Assembly: GCF_009193265.1 (NCBI RefSeq)
Contig: NZ_VZZZ01000006.1
Location: forward strand, 186,001-250,000
Source: Marinobacter changyiensis
GTDB lineage: Bacteria; Pseudomonadota; Gammaproteobacteria; Pseudomonadales; Oleiphilaceae
Length of the DNA stretch: 64,000 nucleotides
Direction: 5' to 3'
The notes beneath the pieces were generated by a model. That model had not been told where the DNA came from. It searched no databases and saw nothing but the letters and a program-made list of their open reading frames with translations. Shown in pieces: positions 46,789 through 54,116 of the stretch (within the stretch, counting starts at the first letter, position 1; every line of letters starts with the position of its first letter). The translations under genes were made by a program, and so were the position numbers.

Positions 46789-47220
46789 TCAGATACCCGA
46801 TTCTGCCTCTTTAACCACCACCCCGCCGATGCGCCAGCCCTCATCGGTATCGGTCAAAGTATATGCGCTATCCCAGAAACGGCCATCCGGCCCTTTTATT
46901 CTCAAGGTCTGAATCATAAAGCCGGGGTGCGGTACCAGGGAGAGAAATTCGATTGAACCGGCACGATAGACCGCCGGATAGCGGGATCCCACCATCCCCA
47001 TGAAAGCGTCGGGAGAGGAAAACTGTTGCTGGATATCTTCACTGGCATATTGCCAGGCCGCTTCGGCATCGTCCGAGGCAAAAGCAACGATTTGCGCAAT
47101 GATGACCTCCCTGATTTCGGACCCCGCGGTTTCGTTCGAACTTTCAGCCAAGCCAACGCCAGTACCGAGAAGACAACCAAAAATCACCAACATTACACAT
47201 ACAAACCGCCGAGGTTCCAT
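46789..47220 (-). CDS. DUF4864-like secreted protein
   Basis: The 143-residue protein has an N-terminal signal peptide (FVCVMLVIFGCLLGTGVGLA) and a single small domain. SDDAEAAWQYASEDIQQQF and GSRYPAVYR are followed by a C-terminal DTDEGWRIGGVVVKE. This matches the DUF4864 pattern as I remember it. The ATG at 47220 follows TTGGAGAACGTC. It is a separate leftward gene between the TAXI operon and the TakP-like binding protein. Its role is unknown. Confidence 0.75.
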   Translation of the reverse strand: MEPRRFVCVMLVIFGCLLGTGVGLAESSNETAGSEIREVIIAQIVAFASDDAEAAWQYASEDIQQQFSSPDAFMGMVGSRYPAVYRAGSIEFLSLVPHPGFMIQTLRIKGPDGRFWDSAYTLTDTDEGWRIGGVVVKEAESGI

Positions 47221-47311
47221 GACGTTCTCCAATACCTTTGTATCAGTTTACGTCATGAATACAACGGCGGATCGGGCTGCCTTTTCTCCCGTACCAGGGC
47301 GGGGGTAAAAA

Positions 47312-48394
47312 TTACTCCGCGCTGGGAGAAACACTGTTCAGGTAAGCCTTATCGGAAATATCCGTCCAGGGCCGGATGGTCTTGATGTAGTTGGCCTGTG
47401 ACTGAATAATTTCACGAGCAAGGGGGTCGTTCTCGGCGGCTTCTGCCAGCAATTTTTCAGTCGCTGTGCGCAATGCATCAATCACCTTAGGCGGAAAAAC
47501 CTTGGCCTGCACATTGGGATAGTTTTCCTTCATGGTGCTCCAGGCCTGACCATTCATGTGCATGCTTTGAGCGTACATATCGTAAGCTGCCGTACGCATC
47601 GCCACCCGAAGGATTTCCTGCAAGTCCTCCGGCAGGCTGCTCCAGGTTTTGTCATTGATCAGGAACTGGACTTCTGCACCGGGTTCATGCCAGCCGGAGT
47701 AGTAGTAATTGACGATCTGATGGAAGCCCATGGGTAGATCCAGCGCCGGCCCCACCCACTCAAGTGCGTCGAGGGTGCCACGATCAAGCGCGGTAAACAG
47801 TTCGCCCGGTGGCACATTGGTGACCGCAACGCCTAGCTCTGCCATGACTTCACCGGCAAAGCCCGGGGTACGCATTTTCAAACCCTGCAGATCTTCAAGA
47901 GATTTGATTTCCTCACTAAACCAGCCACCCATCTGGTTGCCGGTGTTACCACCGGGAAACGACAACAATCCGTGAGGCTCATACACCTTACGCATCAGCT
48001 CCATGCCATCGCCGTAATAGAACCAGGCGTATTGCTCGGCCGCAATCATCCCGAACGGCACGGTGGTGAAATACATGGCGTTGGGAATTTTGCCTTTGTA
48101 GTAATAAGACGCGGTGTGACCCATGTCGTACTGGCCAGCTTTTACCAGGTCGAAGATACCGAACGGTGCTTTGTGCTTGTTGCTGGAGTCGATGCGAATC
48201 TTGAGGCGACCGTTGGACATTTTTTCTGCCATGGCGGCCATGCTGCGGGTGGTATCTCCCAGAATGGGATAATTCGGCCCCCAGGTTTCGGCCAGGCGGA
48301 GCGTGTAGGTTTTGTCCTCGGTTTGTGCCTGAGCACTCGCGAAGGTCAATAGCATAAAGGCGGCGGTTATTGCCGGCAGCAGGCGAAATCTCAT
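47312..48394 (-). CDS. dctP: Orphan TakP-like TRAP solute-binding protein (DctP family)
   Basis: The 360-residue protein has a signal peptide (LLPAITAAFMLLTFASAQA). The ligand-pocket arginine is in GLKMRTPGFAGEVMAELG. ALEWVGPALDLPMGF and YYYSGWHEPGAEVQF strongly recall TakP and the lactate-binding TRAP proteins, which bind 2-oxo and 2-hydroxy monocarboxylates. No permease gene accompanies it: the neighbours upstream are lrgB and lrgA, 68 bases away on the same strand. The orphan state and the glycolate-regulator context suggest a shared substrate. It may work with LrgAB, with the dctQM pair to the right or with the fused permease. Confidence 0.9.
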   Translation of the reverse strand: MRFRLLPAITAAFMLLTFASAQAQTEDKTYTLRLAETWGPNYPILGDTTRSMAAMAEKMSNGRLKIRIDSSNKHKAPFGIFDLVKAGQYDMGHTASYYYKGKIPNAMYFTTVPFGMIAAEQYAWFYYGDGMELMRKVYEPHGLLSFPGGNTGNQMGGWFSEEIKSLEDLQGLKMRTPGFAGEVMAELGVAVTNVPPGELFTALDRGTLDALEWVGPALDLPMGFHQIVNYYYSGWHEPGAEVQFLINDKTWSSLPEDLQEILRVAMRTAAYDMYAQSMHMNGQAWSTMKENYPNVQAKVFPPKVIDALRTATEKLLAEAAENDPLAREIIQSQANYIKTIRPWTDISDKAYLNSVSPSAE

Positions 48395-48462
48395 AATAGG
48401 CGATCCATTGACAGTTTTTGTTTGAGTCGTCACAACTCTATCATGATAGCTGGCCAATAGGT

Positions 48463-49194
48463 TCAGGCAAGCACACCGGTAAGACTTAACAGCCAGGGCA
48501 GAAAAACCGAGTAAAGGAAAGCCGACAGTGCCATCGCCAGACCGGAGAATGCACCCATCTGTGCGCTGACCTGGAAAGCTCTGGCAGTACCGATACCATG
48601 GGAGGTCATGCCCATGGCAATACCTTTCACACTGTCGTCCCGAACGCCCATCAGATCGAACAGCTTGGAGCCGATGACCGCGCCGATAATGCCGGTGACC
48701 ACTACCAGGGCGGCTGTCAGCGAGGGCAGCCCACCGATCTGTTCGGATATCGCCATCCCCACCGGCGCCGTCACCGATTTCGGGGCCAGTGACAACTGGG
48801 TTTCGAGGCTGGCACCCAGCAGTCGGGCAATCCCCACCGAGCTGAAAGCTCCAACGATCACTCCGGTCACCAGCGCAACTGTGACCGGCAGCCACACCTG
48901 TTTCAGTTTATTGAACTGTTGATACAGCGGGATGGCCAGTGCCACGGTGGCAGGGCCCAGCAGAAAGTGCACGAACTGGGCGCCATCAAAGTAATCATCA
49001 TAGGAGGTGTCGGTCACCAGCAGAAACAGGATGAGCGCCGTCACCGAGGTGACTACCGGGTTCAGCAAAGGGTTGGAGCCTGTGCGGAGGTAAAGTCGGT
49101 GAGCCAGGCTGTAGGCAACCAGAGTCAAAGTCAGCCCCAGCAGCGGAGACGCAGACAGATAAACCCATATACGGGACAGGTCCGGTTCAATCAT
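48463..49194 (-). CDS. lrgB: LrgB/CidB-family membrane protein
   Basis: This 243-residue membrane protein has about seven helices and the LrgB pattern, with LLGPATVALAIPLYQQ mid-protein, KSVTAPVGMAISEQIGG and GMTSHGIGTARAFQ. LrgB proteins were named for murein hydrolase and lysis control. Their plant relative PLGG1 (an LrgA-LrgB fusion) carries glycolate and glycerate, and bacterial LrgAB/PftAB take up pyruvate. The gene overlaps lrgA by eight bases. It lies leftward beside the glycolate operon and its GntR regulator, which favours a transport role. Confidence 0.92.
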   Translation of the reverse strand: MIEPDLSRIWVYLSASPLLGLTLTLVAYSLAHRLYLRTGSNPLLNPVVTSVTALILFLLVTDTSYDDYFDGAQFVHFLLGPATVALAIPLYQQFNKLKQVWLPVTVALVTGVIVGAFSSVGIARLLGASLETQLSLAPKSVTAPVGMAISEQIGGLPSLTAALVVVTGIIGAVIGSKLFDLMGVRDDSVKGIAMGMTSHGIGTARAFQVSAQMGAFSGLAMALSAFLYSVFLPWLLSLTGVLA

Positions 49195-49555
49195 GGCCAG
49201 GCTTACGTTTTGCGGTTAGCCGGGTCATCCATTGCATAACCAGTGCGGTGACCGCCATGGTAATAATCGTGCTGAGCACCAGGGTCACACCTATGGGCAG
49301 CCACTCATTCCCAAGCCGACTGAAGTGAACAACAAGCCCGACGCCGGCGGGCACGAAAAGCAGTGAAAGGTGACTCAGCAAAGCGCTGGACGCGGGCTCC
49401 ACAGCCCTGACCAGCGCGCCCCGGATCATCAGCGTCAGGAACAACATCACCATACCCATAACCGGACCAGGCACCGGCAACGCCAGCAACCGCACACTGA
49501 CCTCACCTATAAGCTGATAGATCAGGAGCATAGTCATTCCGTTAATCAACTGCAT
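49187..49555 (-). CDS. lrgA: LrgA/CidA-family membrane protein
   Basis: The 122-residue protein has four hydrophobic helices and the family's VPGPVMGMVMLFLTLM and LLFVPAGVGLVVHFSRLG segments. It is the small partner of LrgB. The start is 27 bases past the stop of the GntR regulator gene, so gntR, lrgA, lrgB and dctP appear to form one transcript. Holin-like and monocarboxylate-transport roles have both been proposed for this family. Confidence 0.92.
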   Translation of the reverse strand: MQLINGMTMLLIYQLIGEVSVRLLALPVPGPVMGMVMLFLTLMIRGALVRAVEPASSALLSHLSLLFVPAGVGLVVHFSRLGNEWLPIGVTLVLSTIITMAVTALVMQWMTRLTAKRKPGHD

Positions 49556-49582
49556 TGAATTACATCCAGGTATATGCGGAAG

Positions 49583-50326
49583 TTAACCAGGAGATTGGTT
49601 CGTTATCGAGGACCTGATCAGCCCATGCTCCTGTTCTTCAATGGTTCTGAGTGCTTCGCTGACATGCGCCACATGCGCCATGGCTGCTTTCTGGGCCCAT
49701 TTGGCCTGCCGGCTGATGACCGAATGGTAGATCTGACGATGGTGTTTGTCGATTTGCCGCTTGAATGCATCCCGGTGACTGAGATTGGCAACCGAAGCCT
49801 GCACCGAATTCAGCATCAGCTCCTTCAGACTGTTGAGCACATGAATCAGCACCGGATTGTGGCAGGCATTCACAATGGCGCGATGGAAGGCATGATCAAG
49901 TTCCGCGTTGGTGAGCGGGTCGGCTTTCTCCATCGCCTCGAAAGCTTTGGTAATCTGATACTGATCCATTTCTGTGGCGCGCTCTGCTGCCAGATAGGCC
50001 GCCTTCCCTTCCAGCTCCTGTCGCACCTCGAACAGGTCATAGAGTGTGCGGGAATGCTCCATAAACATCTGCATCATCGGGCTGTTATCAGCAGGCTCAG
50101 GCACCATGTGCGATACAAAAGAACCTTTGCCGTGGCGGGTCTTGATGACCCCCCTGCCCTGTAATTCGTGGAGGGCCTCCCGAACAATAGCCCGGGACAC
50201 CCCCAGGCGGCTTGCCAACTGGCGTTCGGAGGGAATCATCTGCTCCGGCGCAAGACTGCCGTCGAGTATGAGTTGCTCGAGGCGATGGGCCACCGCCCGG
50301 GACATCGGTATCGGTTTTTCCTGCAT
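49583..50326 (-). CDS. GntR-family (FadR subfamily) regulator, GlcC-like
   Basis: The 247-residue regulator has an N-terminal winged helix-turn-helix (RQLASRLGVSRAIVREALHE, residues about 35-54) and a C-terminal all-helical FCD ligand-binding domain. The FCD metal-site pattern includes DHAFHRAIVNACHNPVL and a later HRDAFKRQIDKHHRQIYH. Related regulators sense lactate, glycolate, pyruvate or other carboxylates. It is divergent from the TRAP-glycolate operon, the same geometry as glcC in E. coli. A 15-base palindrome lies 12 bases upstream of its start codon, suggesting autoregulation. Confidence 0.9.
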   Translation of the reverse strand: MQEKPIPMSRAVAHRLEQLILDGSLAPEQMIPSERQLASRLGVSRAIVREALHELQGRGVIKTRHGKGSFVSHMVPEPADNSPMMQMFMEHSRTLYDLFEVRQELEGKAAYLAAERATEMDQYQITKAFEAMEKADPLTNAELDHAFHRAIVNACHNPVLIHVLNSLKELMLNSVQASVANLSHRDAFKRQIDKHHRQIYHSVISRQAKWAQKAAMAHVAHVSEALRTIEEQEHGLIRSSITNQSPG

Positions 50327-50337
50327 GGCTGAAAATG

Positions 50338-50352
50338 ACTGGTCAGACCAGT
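50338..50352. promoter_or_regulatory. GntR operator O1 (TGGTCAGACCA)
   Basis: ACTGGTCAGACCAGT is a perfect palindrome around a central A. It is of the TGGTC-N-GACCA kind bound by FadR-subfamily GntR proteins. It sits just upstream of the regulator's own start, so autoregulation is likely. Confidence 0.65.
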
Positions 50353-50434
50353 TCTCCGTGATAAATAAATCCTGATAGCGGACAGCACTTCTGACAAAGA
50401 ATATGGCCCACCCCCACCGATCTGTCTACAAAAA

Positions 50435-50447
50435 CTGGTCAGACCAG
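50435..50447. promoter_or_regulatory. GntR operator O2 (TGGTCAGACCA)
   Basis: CTGGTCAGACCAG repeats the O1 core exactly. The centres are 96 bases apart, about nine helical turns, so looping is possible. It lies 18 bases upstream of a candidate -35 box of the dctPQM-glc operon. Confidence 0.65.
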
Positions 50448-50464
50448 CCAGCAAAACACTGGAC

Positions 50465-50493
50465 TTGATTGCCATTTCGAACCAAATTTTAAA
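50465..50493 (+). promoter_or_regulatory. Candidate sigma-70 promoter of the dctPQM-glc operon
   Basis: TTGATT (50465-50470) and TTTAAA (50488-50493) are separated by 17 bases and resemble -35 and -10 elements. This is about 105 bases upstream of the dctP start. Placement just downstream of O2 would allow control by the GntR protein. Confidence 0.4.
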
Positions 50494-50598
50494 ATGATTG
50501 CCTCCTGTAGAGCGTCGCGCCTGCGAATAACTCGCCAAGCGGAGACCACTACAGAGTGGCTCCAACAACAACAAAGCACTGCATCTGGAGTTTCTGCG

Positions 50599-51714
50599 AT
50601 GACTGATAACATTCACAAGATCGAGCAACGGGGCGTGACACCCCGTCGCGGCTTCCTGAAAACCCTCGCTGTGTCCGCCGCCATTGGCGCAACGTTGATG
50701 GCAAGCAGCGTGCAAGCCGCCACCACCTGGAAAATCCAGTCGGTCTGGGACGCCGGCACCGTCGGTTACGACCTGTTCAAAGACTGGTGTGACAGCATTG
50801 AAGACAAAAGCGCTGGTGAGCTCAAATTCACCTGCTTCCCTGCCAAAGCGGTCGCCGCTGACAACAACGGTCTGTTTGATGCCGTGCGTAACGGCGTACT
50901 GCAGGGCATGAACCCCTTCACTCTGTATTGGTCCGGCAAGATTCCGGCTTCCGTTTTCCTGTCTTCCTACCCGGCCGGTCCCGATCAGCCGCACCAGTGG
51001 GACACCATGTTCTATTCCCTGGGCATGCTGGAAAAAACCCGCGAAATTTACAAGAAATTCGGCCTGTTCTACGTCGGGCCGATTCAGCACGACGCCAACA
51101 TCATTCACTCCAAGAAACCGATTAACAGCCTGGACGACCTGAAGGGGCTGAAAATGCGCCTGCCTGGCGGTATGGTCGCAGAAGTCTTTGCTGAATTCGG
51201 CGTGTCGGCTGTCAGCCTGCCCGGCTCTGACATCTTCCCGGCGTTGGAGAAAGGCACCATCGACGCTGCTGACTATGTAGGACCTGCAGTCAACTGGGAG
51301 TTGGGGTTTTCTCAGGTCACCAAATACATCCTCATGGGACCTCCGGGCGTCATGTCGGTCTACCAGCCGGTTGACCTGATGGACCTGACTGTCAACCTGC
51401 GGGCCTGGAACGCGTTGGATCCCAAGCTGCAGCAGTTGGTGGAAGACGAAGTCCGTATCTACTCCCAGAAGCACTACCTGGCCATCCAGAAGCGCAACAT
51501 TGAAGCAATGGAAAAGTTCAAGGAAGCGGGCACCTCGGTCACCCGCCTGAGCCAGGCTGATCTGCAGGAATTCCGCCGCGCCGCTATTCCGGTCTGGTAC
51601 CGCTGGGCGGACAAGAACGAAGACGCCCGTGAGATCTTCGACATGCAACTGAAGTACATGATGAACGACACCGTCGGTTACATCACCGAGGAAGACATCA
51701 AGGGCATGAAGTAA
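50599..51714 (+). CDS. dctP: TRAP transporter solute-binding protein of the glycolate operon
   Basis: This 371-residue periplasmic protein has a Tat-like signal: the twin-arginine RRGFLKTLAVSAAIG followed by a hydrophobic stretch ending in VQA. The pocket arginine is in LKGLKMRLPGGM and the later segment is DAADYVGPAVNWELGF. The ATG at 50599 has GGAG eight bases upstream; the frame is open further upstream without support. It is the first gene of the operon dctP-dctQ-dctM-glcB-glcG-glcD-glcE-glcF. The neighbours imply glycolate or a related 2-hydroxy acid as ligand. Confidence 0.9.
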   Translation: MTDNIHKIEQRGVTPRRGFLKTLAVSAAIGATLMASSVQAATTWKIQSVWDAGTVGYDLFKDWCDSIEDKSAGELKFTCFPAKAVAADNNGLFDAVRNGVLQGMNPFTLYWSGKIPASVFLSSYPAGPDQPHQWDTMFYSLGMLEKTREIYKKFGLFYVGPIQHDANIIHSKKPINSLDDLKGLKMRLPGGMVAEVFAEFGVSAVSLPGSDIFPALEKGTIDAADYVGPAVNWELGFSQVTKYILMGPPGVMSVYQPVDLMDLTVNLRAWNALDPKLQQLVEDEVRIYSQKHYLAIQKRNIEAMEKFKEAGTSVTRLSQADLQEFRRAAIPVWYRWADKNEDAREIFDMQLKYMMNDTVGYITEEDIKGMK

Positions 51715-51734
51715 CACCCTTAGCGTCCAATCCG

Positions 51735-51761
51735 GGGGAGAGCATTCGCTCTCCCCTTTTT
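51735..51761 (+). terminator. Intra-operon terminator between dctP and dctQ
   Basis: GGGGAGAGC (51735-51743), loop ATTC and GCTCTCCCC (51748-51756) form a perfect 9-bp stem followed by TTTTT. It lies 20 bases after the dctP stop and 40 before dctQ. It would let many transcripts end after dctP, giving more binding protein than permease. Confidence 0.8.
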
Positions 51762-51800
51762 CCCATTACTTATTCTGGTCCAAACCAGAGGTAGTACATC

Positions 51801-52505
51801 ATGTCTGATCTGGAAGGTTTTGGTTTTGTAATGCCCCACTGGCTGTATTGGGGCTGGCTGGCGTTCATGCCACTGATCATGATTGCGCTCGACCGCTGGC
51901 GCAGTTCAGATACGCAGCCCGAGGCGGAGGCCATTGTCCCACCAATCGGTGAAGGGCAGGACGAGCCGCCGACCGTCGAATACCAGAGCTCGGATGCCAA
52001 CCTGTTTACCCGGGCGGTAGACTGGATGAGCGACAAGACCGGTCTGTTTATTTCGTTCTGGACCGTCAATGCCGTCTGTTTCTACTTCTTCGAAGTAATC
52101 ATGCGCTACGTCTTCAATACCCCGACCATCTGGGTGCATGAGGCCAGCTATCTGCTGCTGGGCATGCAGTACCTGTTGGCCGGTGGCTTTGCACTGCTAC
52201 ACGGCGCCCACGTCCGGGTCGATGTGGTTTACAACTTTCTGCCCCTGCGCGGGCGCGTCGGCATGGACATCTTTACTTCCATGTTCTTCTTCATGTTTGC
52301 ACTGGTGCTGGTGCTGACGTCCTGGACCTATTTCGAGAACGCGTATGCCATGGGTGAAACCACTGTTGAGACCTGGGGCATCCAATACTGGCCGGTCAAA
52401 GGCATCATGCTTCTGGGCTCACTGATGTTACTGCTTGCAGGTATTTCCAAGCTGCTGAAAGACATTTCCGTGTTTATCCGTCTGGGCCGGGAGGCATCTG
52501 AATGA
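51801..52505 (+). CDS. dctQ: TRAP transporter small permease
   Basis: This 234-residue membrane protein has four helices in its C-terminal part (from about residue 80), including TGLFISFWTVNAVCFYFFEV and YLLLGMQYLLAGGFALLHGA. A preceding helix (MPHWLYWGWLAFMPLIMIAL) and a hydrophilic segment make it longer than most DctQ proteins (about 170 residues). It joins DctM to form the permease. The stop overlaps the dctM ATG in ATGA. The ATG follows GAGGTAG. Confidence 0.9.
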   Translation: MSDLEGFGFVMPHWLYWGWLAFMPLIMIALDRWRSSDTQPEAEAIVPPIGEGQDEPPTVEYQSSDANLFTRAVDWMSDKTGLFISFWTVNAVCFYFFEVIMRYVFNTPTIWVHEASYLLLGMQYLLAGGFALLHGAHVRVDVVYNFLPLRGRVGMDIFTSMFFFMFALVLVLTSWTYFENAYAMGETTVETWGIQYWPVKGIMLLGSLMLLLAGISKLLKDISVFIRLGREASE

Positions 52506-54046
52506 GCACTCAAGTTGCCAACACTGCTACTACCGCAAAGAATCGCCTGATCGGTCAACTCGGCACCTGGCTGATGGTCCTCGCTACTGTCGGGATTGGC
52601 TTGGTCATCTGTGTCGAAGTTATCAACATCGTGTTCTACGACCCCTACAGCGATGACTACTTCCTATTCCGACTCGCCGGCACTCTTTCAGGAGTCAGCA
52701 TCGGACCGCTGACGTACCTGATGTTCGGCTCCCTGCTGGTGGCTCTGATGATGGGCCTGCCGCTGGCCTTTGTGACCGGCGGCCTCGGGGTGATGTTTGT
52801 CTATCTGGTCGGCGACACGGCGATGCTCAACATTGTGCCAAGCCGTATCTTCCCGATGATGACCAACTCCGACCTGGCGGCAATTCCACTGTTCATCTTC
52901 ATGGCCTCGATGCTGGAACGGGCGGGGCTGATCGAGGAAATGTTCAGTGTGGTCTACAAATGGATGGGCGGTCTCAGCGGCGGCCTTGCGGTGGCCACCA
53001 TTCTGGCCTCCACGATTCTGGCCGCGATGGTCGGTGTTATCGGCGCTGCGGTGGTTACCATGGGCATTATTGCCCTGCCTGCCATGCTCAAACGTGGCTA
53101 CGACCACCAGATCGCAATTGGCTCGATCATGGCTGGCGGCACCCTCGGCATCCTGATCCCGCCCTCGATTCTGGCCATTCTCTACGCTGTGGTTGCGCAG
53201 CAATCGGTCGGCGAACTGTACCTGGGCTCAATCATCCCCGGCCTGATGCTGTCTGCGACTTACGTGGGTTATGTGCTGATCCGCAGCTGGATTAATCCGA
53301 AACTGGGGCCTCCGGTGCCCATGGAAGAGCGCATTTCCATGGCTGAAAAACTGCGGCTGCTGAAAAGCCTGATTGCACCTCTGATCCTGGTATTCCTGGT
53401 GCTGGGCCTGTTGTTCGGCGGTGTTGCGACACCGGTGGAAGCGGCGGGTATCGGCTCGTTCGGCGCCATGATTGTGGCCTGGAAACACGGTGCGCTCTCC
53501 ATTGCAGCGCTGCGGGATGCCTCGGTCACCACCACCAAAGCCTCTGCCATGGTGCTGTGGATCATGTTCGGCGCTTCGGTGTTTGTCGGCTTCTACATCC
53601 TGCAAGGTGGCCAGGTGTTCATCACCGAGACCATTCTGGGCATTGGCCTGTCGCCCTACGCCGTGCTGTTCCTGCTGATGCTGCTACTGGTCGTTCTGGG
53701 CATGTTCCTGGACTGGGTGGGGATTCTGCTGCTGGCAGTGCCGATTTTCATTCCGATCGTTGAGGCACTGCCTTTTGACGGTTTGTTCGGCCTTCCCGGT
53801 ATCGATGGGCCAGACGTCGTGCTCTGGTTCGGGGTGCTGTATCTGGTGAATATGCAGATGTCGTTCCTGAGTCCACCCTTCGGATATGCGCTGTTCTATA
53901 TCCGCGGAGTGTGCCCGCCGGAAATATCCATGGCGACCATCTTCCGGTCAGCACTGGTGTTCCTGGGTCTGCAGGCACTCGGCCTGTTCCTGTGCATAGT
54001 CTTTCCGGCCATCGTCACCTATCTGCCCAACCTTGTGTATGGCTGA
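52502..54046 (+). CDS. dctM: TRAP transporter large permease
   Basis: The 514-residue protein has about twelve hydrophobic helices and DctM patterns: IPLFIFMASMLERAG, GTLGILIPPSILAILYAVVA and the long C-terminal FLDWVGILLLAVPIFIPIV. It is the ion-coupled membrane channel of the TRAP system. It is translationally coupled to dctQ. A strong hairpin lies 9 bases after its stop and before glcB. Confidence 0.93.
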   Translation: MSTQVANTATTAKNRLIGQLGTWLMVLATVGIGLVICVEVINIVFYDPYSDDYFLFRLAGTLSGVSIGPLTYLMFGSLLVALMMGLPLAFVTGGLGVMFVYLVGDTAMLNIVPSRIFPMMTNSDLAAIPLFIFMASMLERAGLIEEMFSVVYKWMGGLSGGLAVATILASTILAAMVGVIGAAVVTMGIIALPAMLKRGYDHQIAIGSIMAGGTLGILIPPSILAILYAVVAQQSVGELYLGSIIPGLMLSATYVGYVLIRSWINPKLGPPVPMEERISMAEKLRLLKSLIAPLILVFLVLGLLFGGVATPVEAAGIGSFGAMIVAWKHGALSIAALRDASVTTTKASAMVLWIMFGASVFVGFYILQGGQVFITETILGIGLSPYAVLFLLMLLLVVLGMFLDWVGILLLAVPIFIPIVEALPFDGLFGLPGIDGPDVVLWFGVLYLVNMQMSFLSPPFGYALFYIRGVCPPEISMATIFRSALVFLGLQALGLFLCIVFPAIVTYLPNLVYG

Positions 54047-54055
54047 TGGCCTGTA

Positions 54056-54091
54056 GCGCCCGGTTCGTTTTCCCCATGACGAACCGGGCGC
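54056..54091 (+). terminator. Strong hairpin between dctM and glcB, possible attenuating terminator
   Basis: GCGCCCGGTTCGT (54056-54068) and ACGAACCGGGCGC (54079-54091) pair perfectly over 13 bases around a 10-base loop. The hairpin is followed by AGTTTTC, a weak T-run, 25 bases before the glcB start. It could terminate part of the transcript or protect the upstream message. Confidence 0.65.
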
Positions 54092-54116
54092 AGTTTTCAC
54101 AACCTGAGAGAAACAG

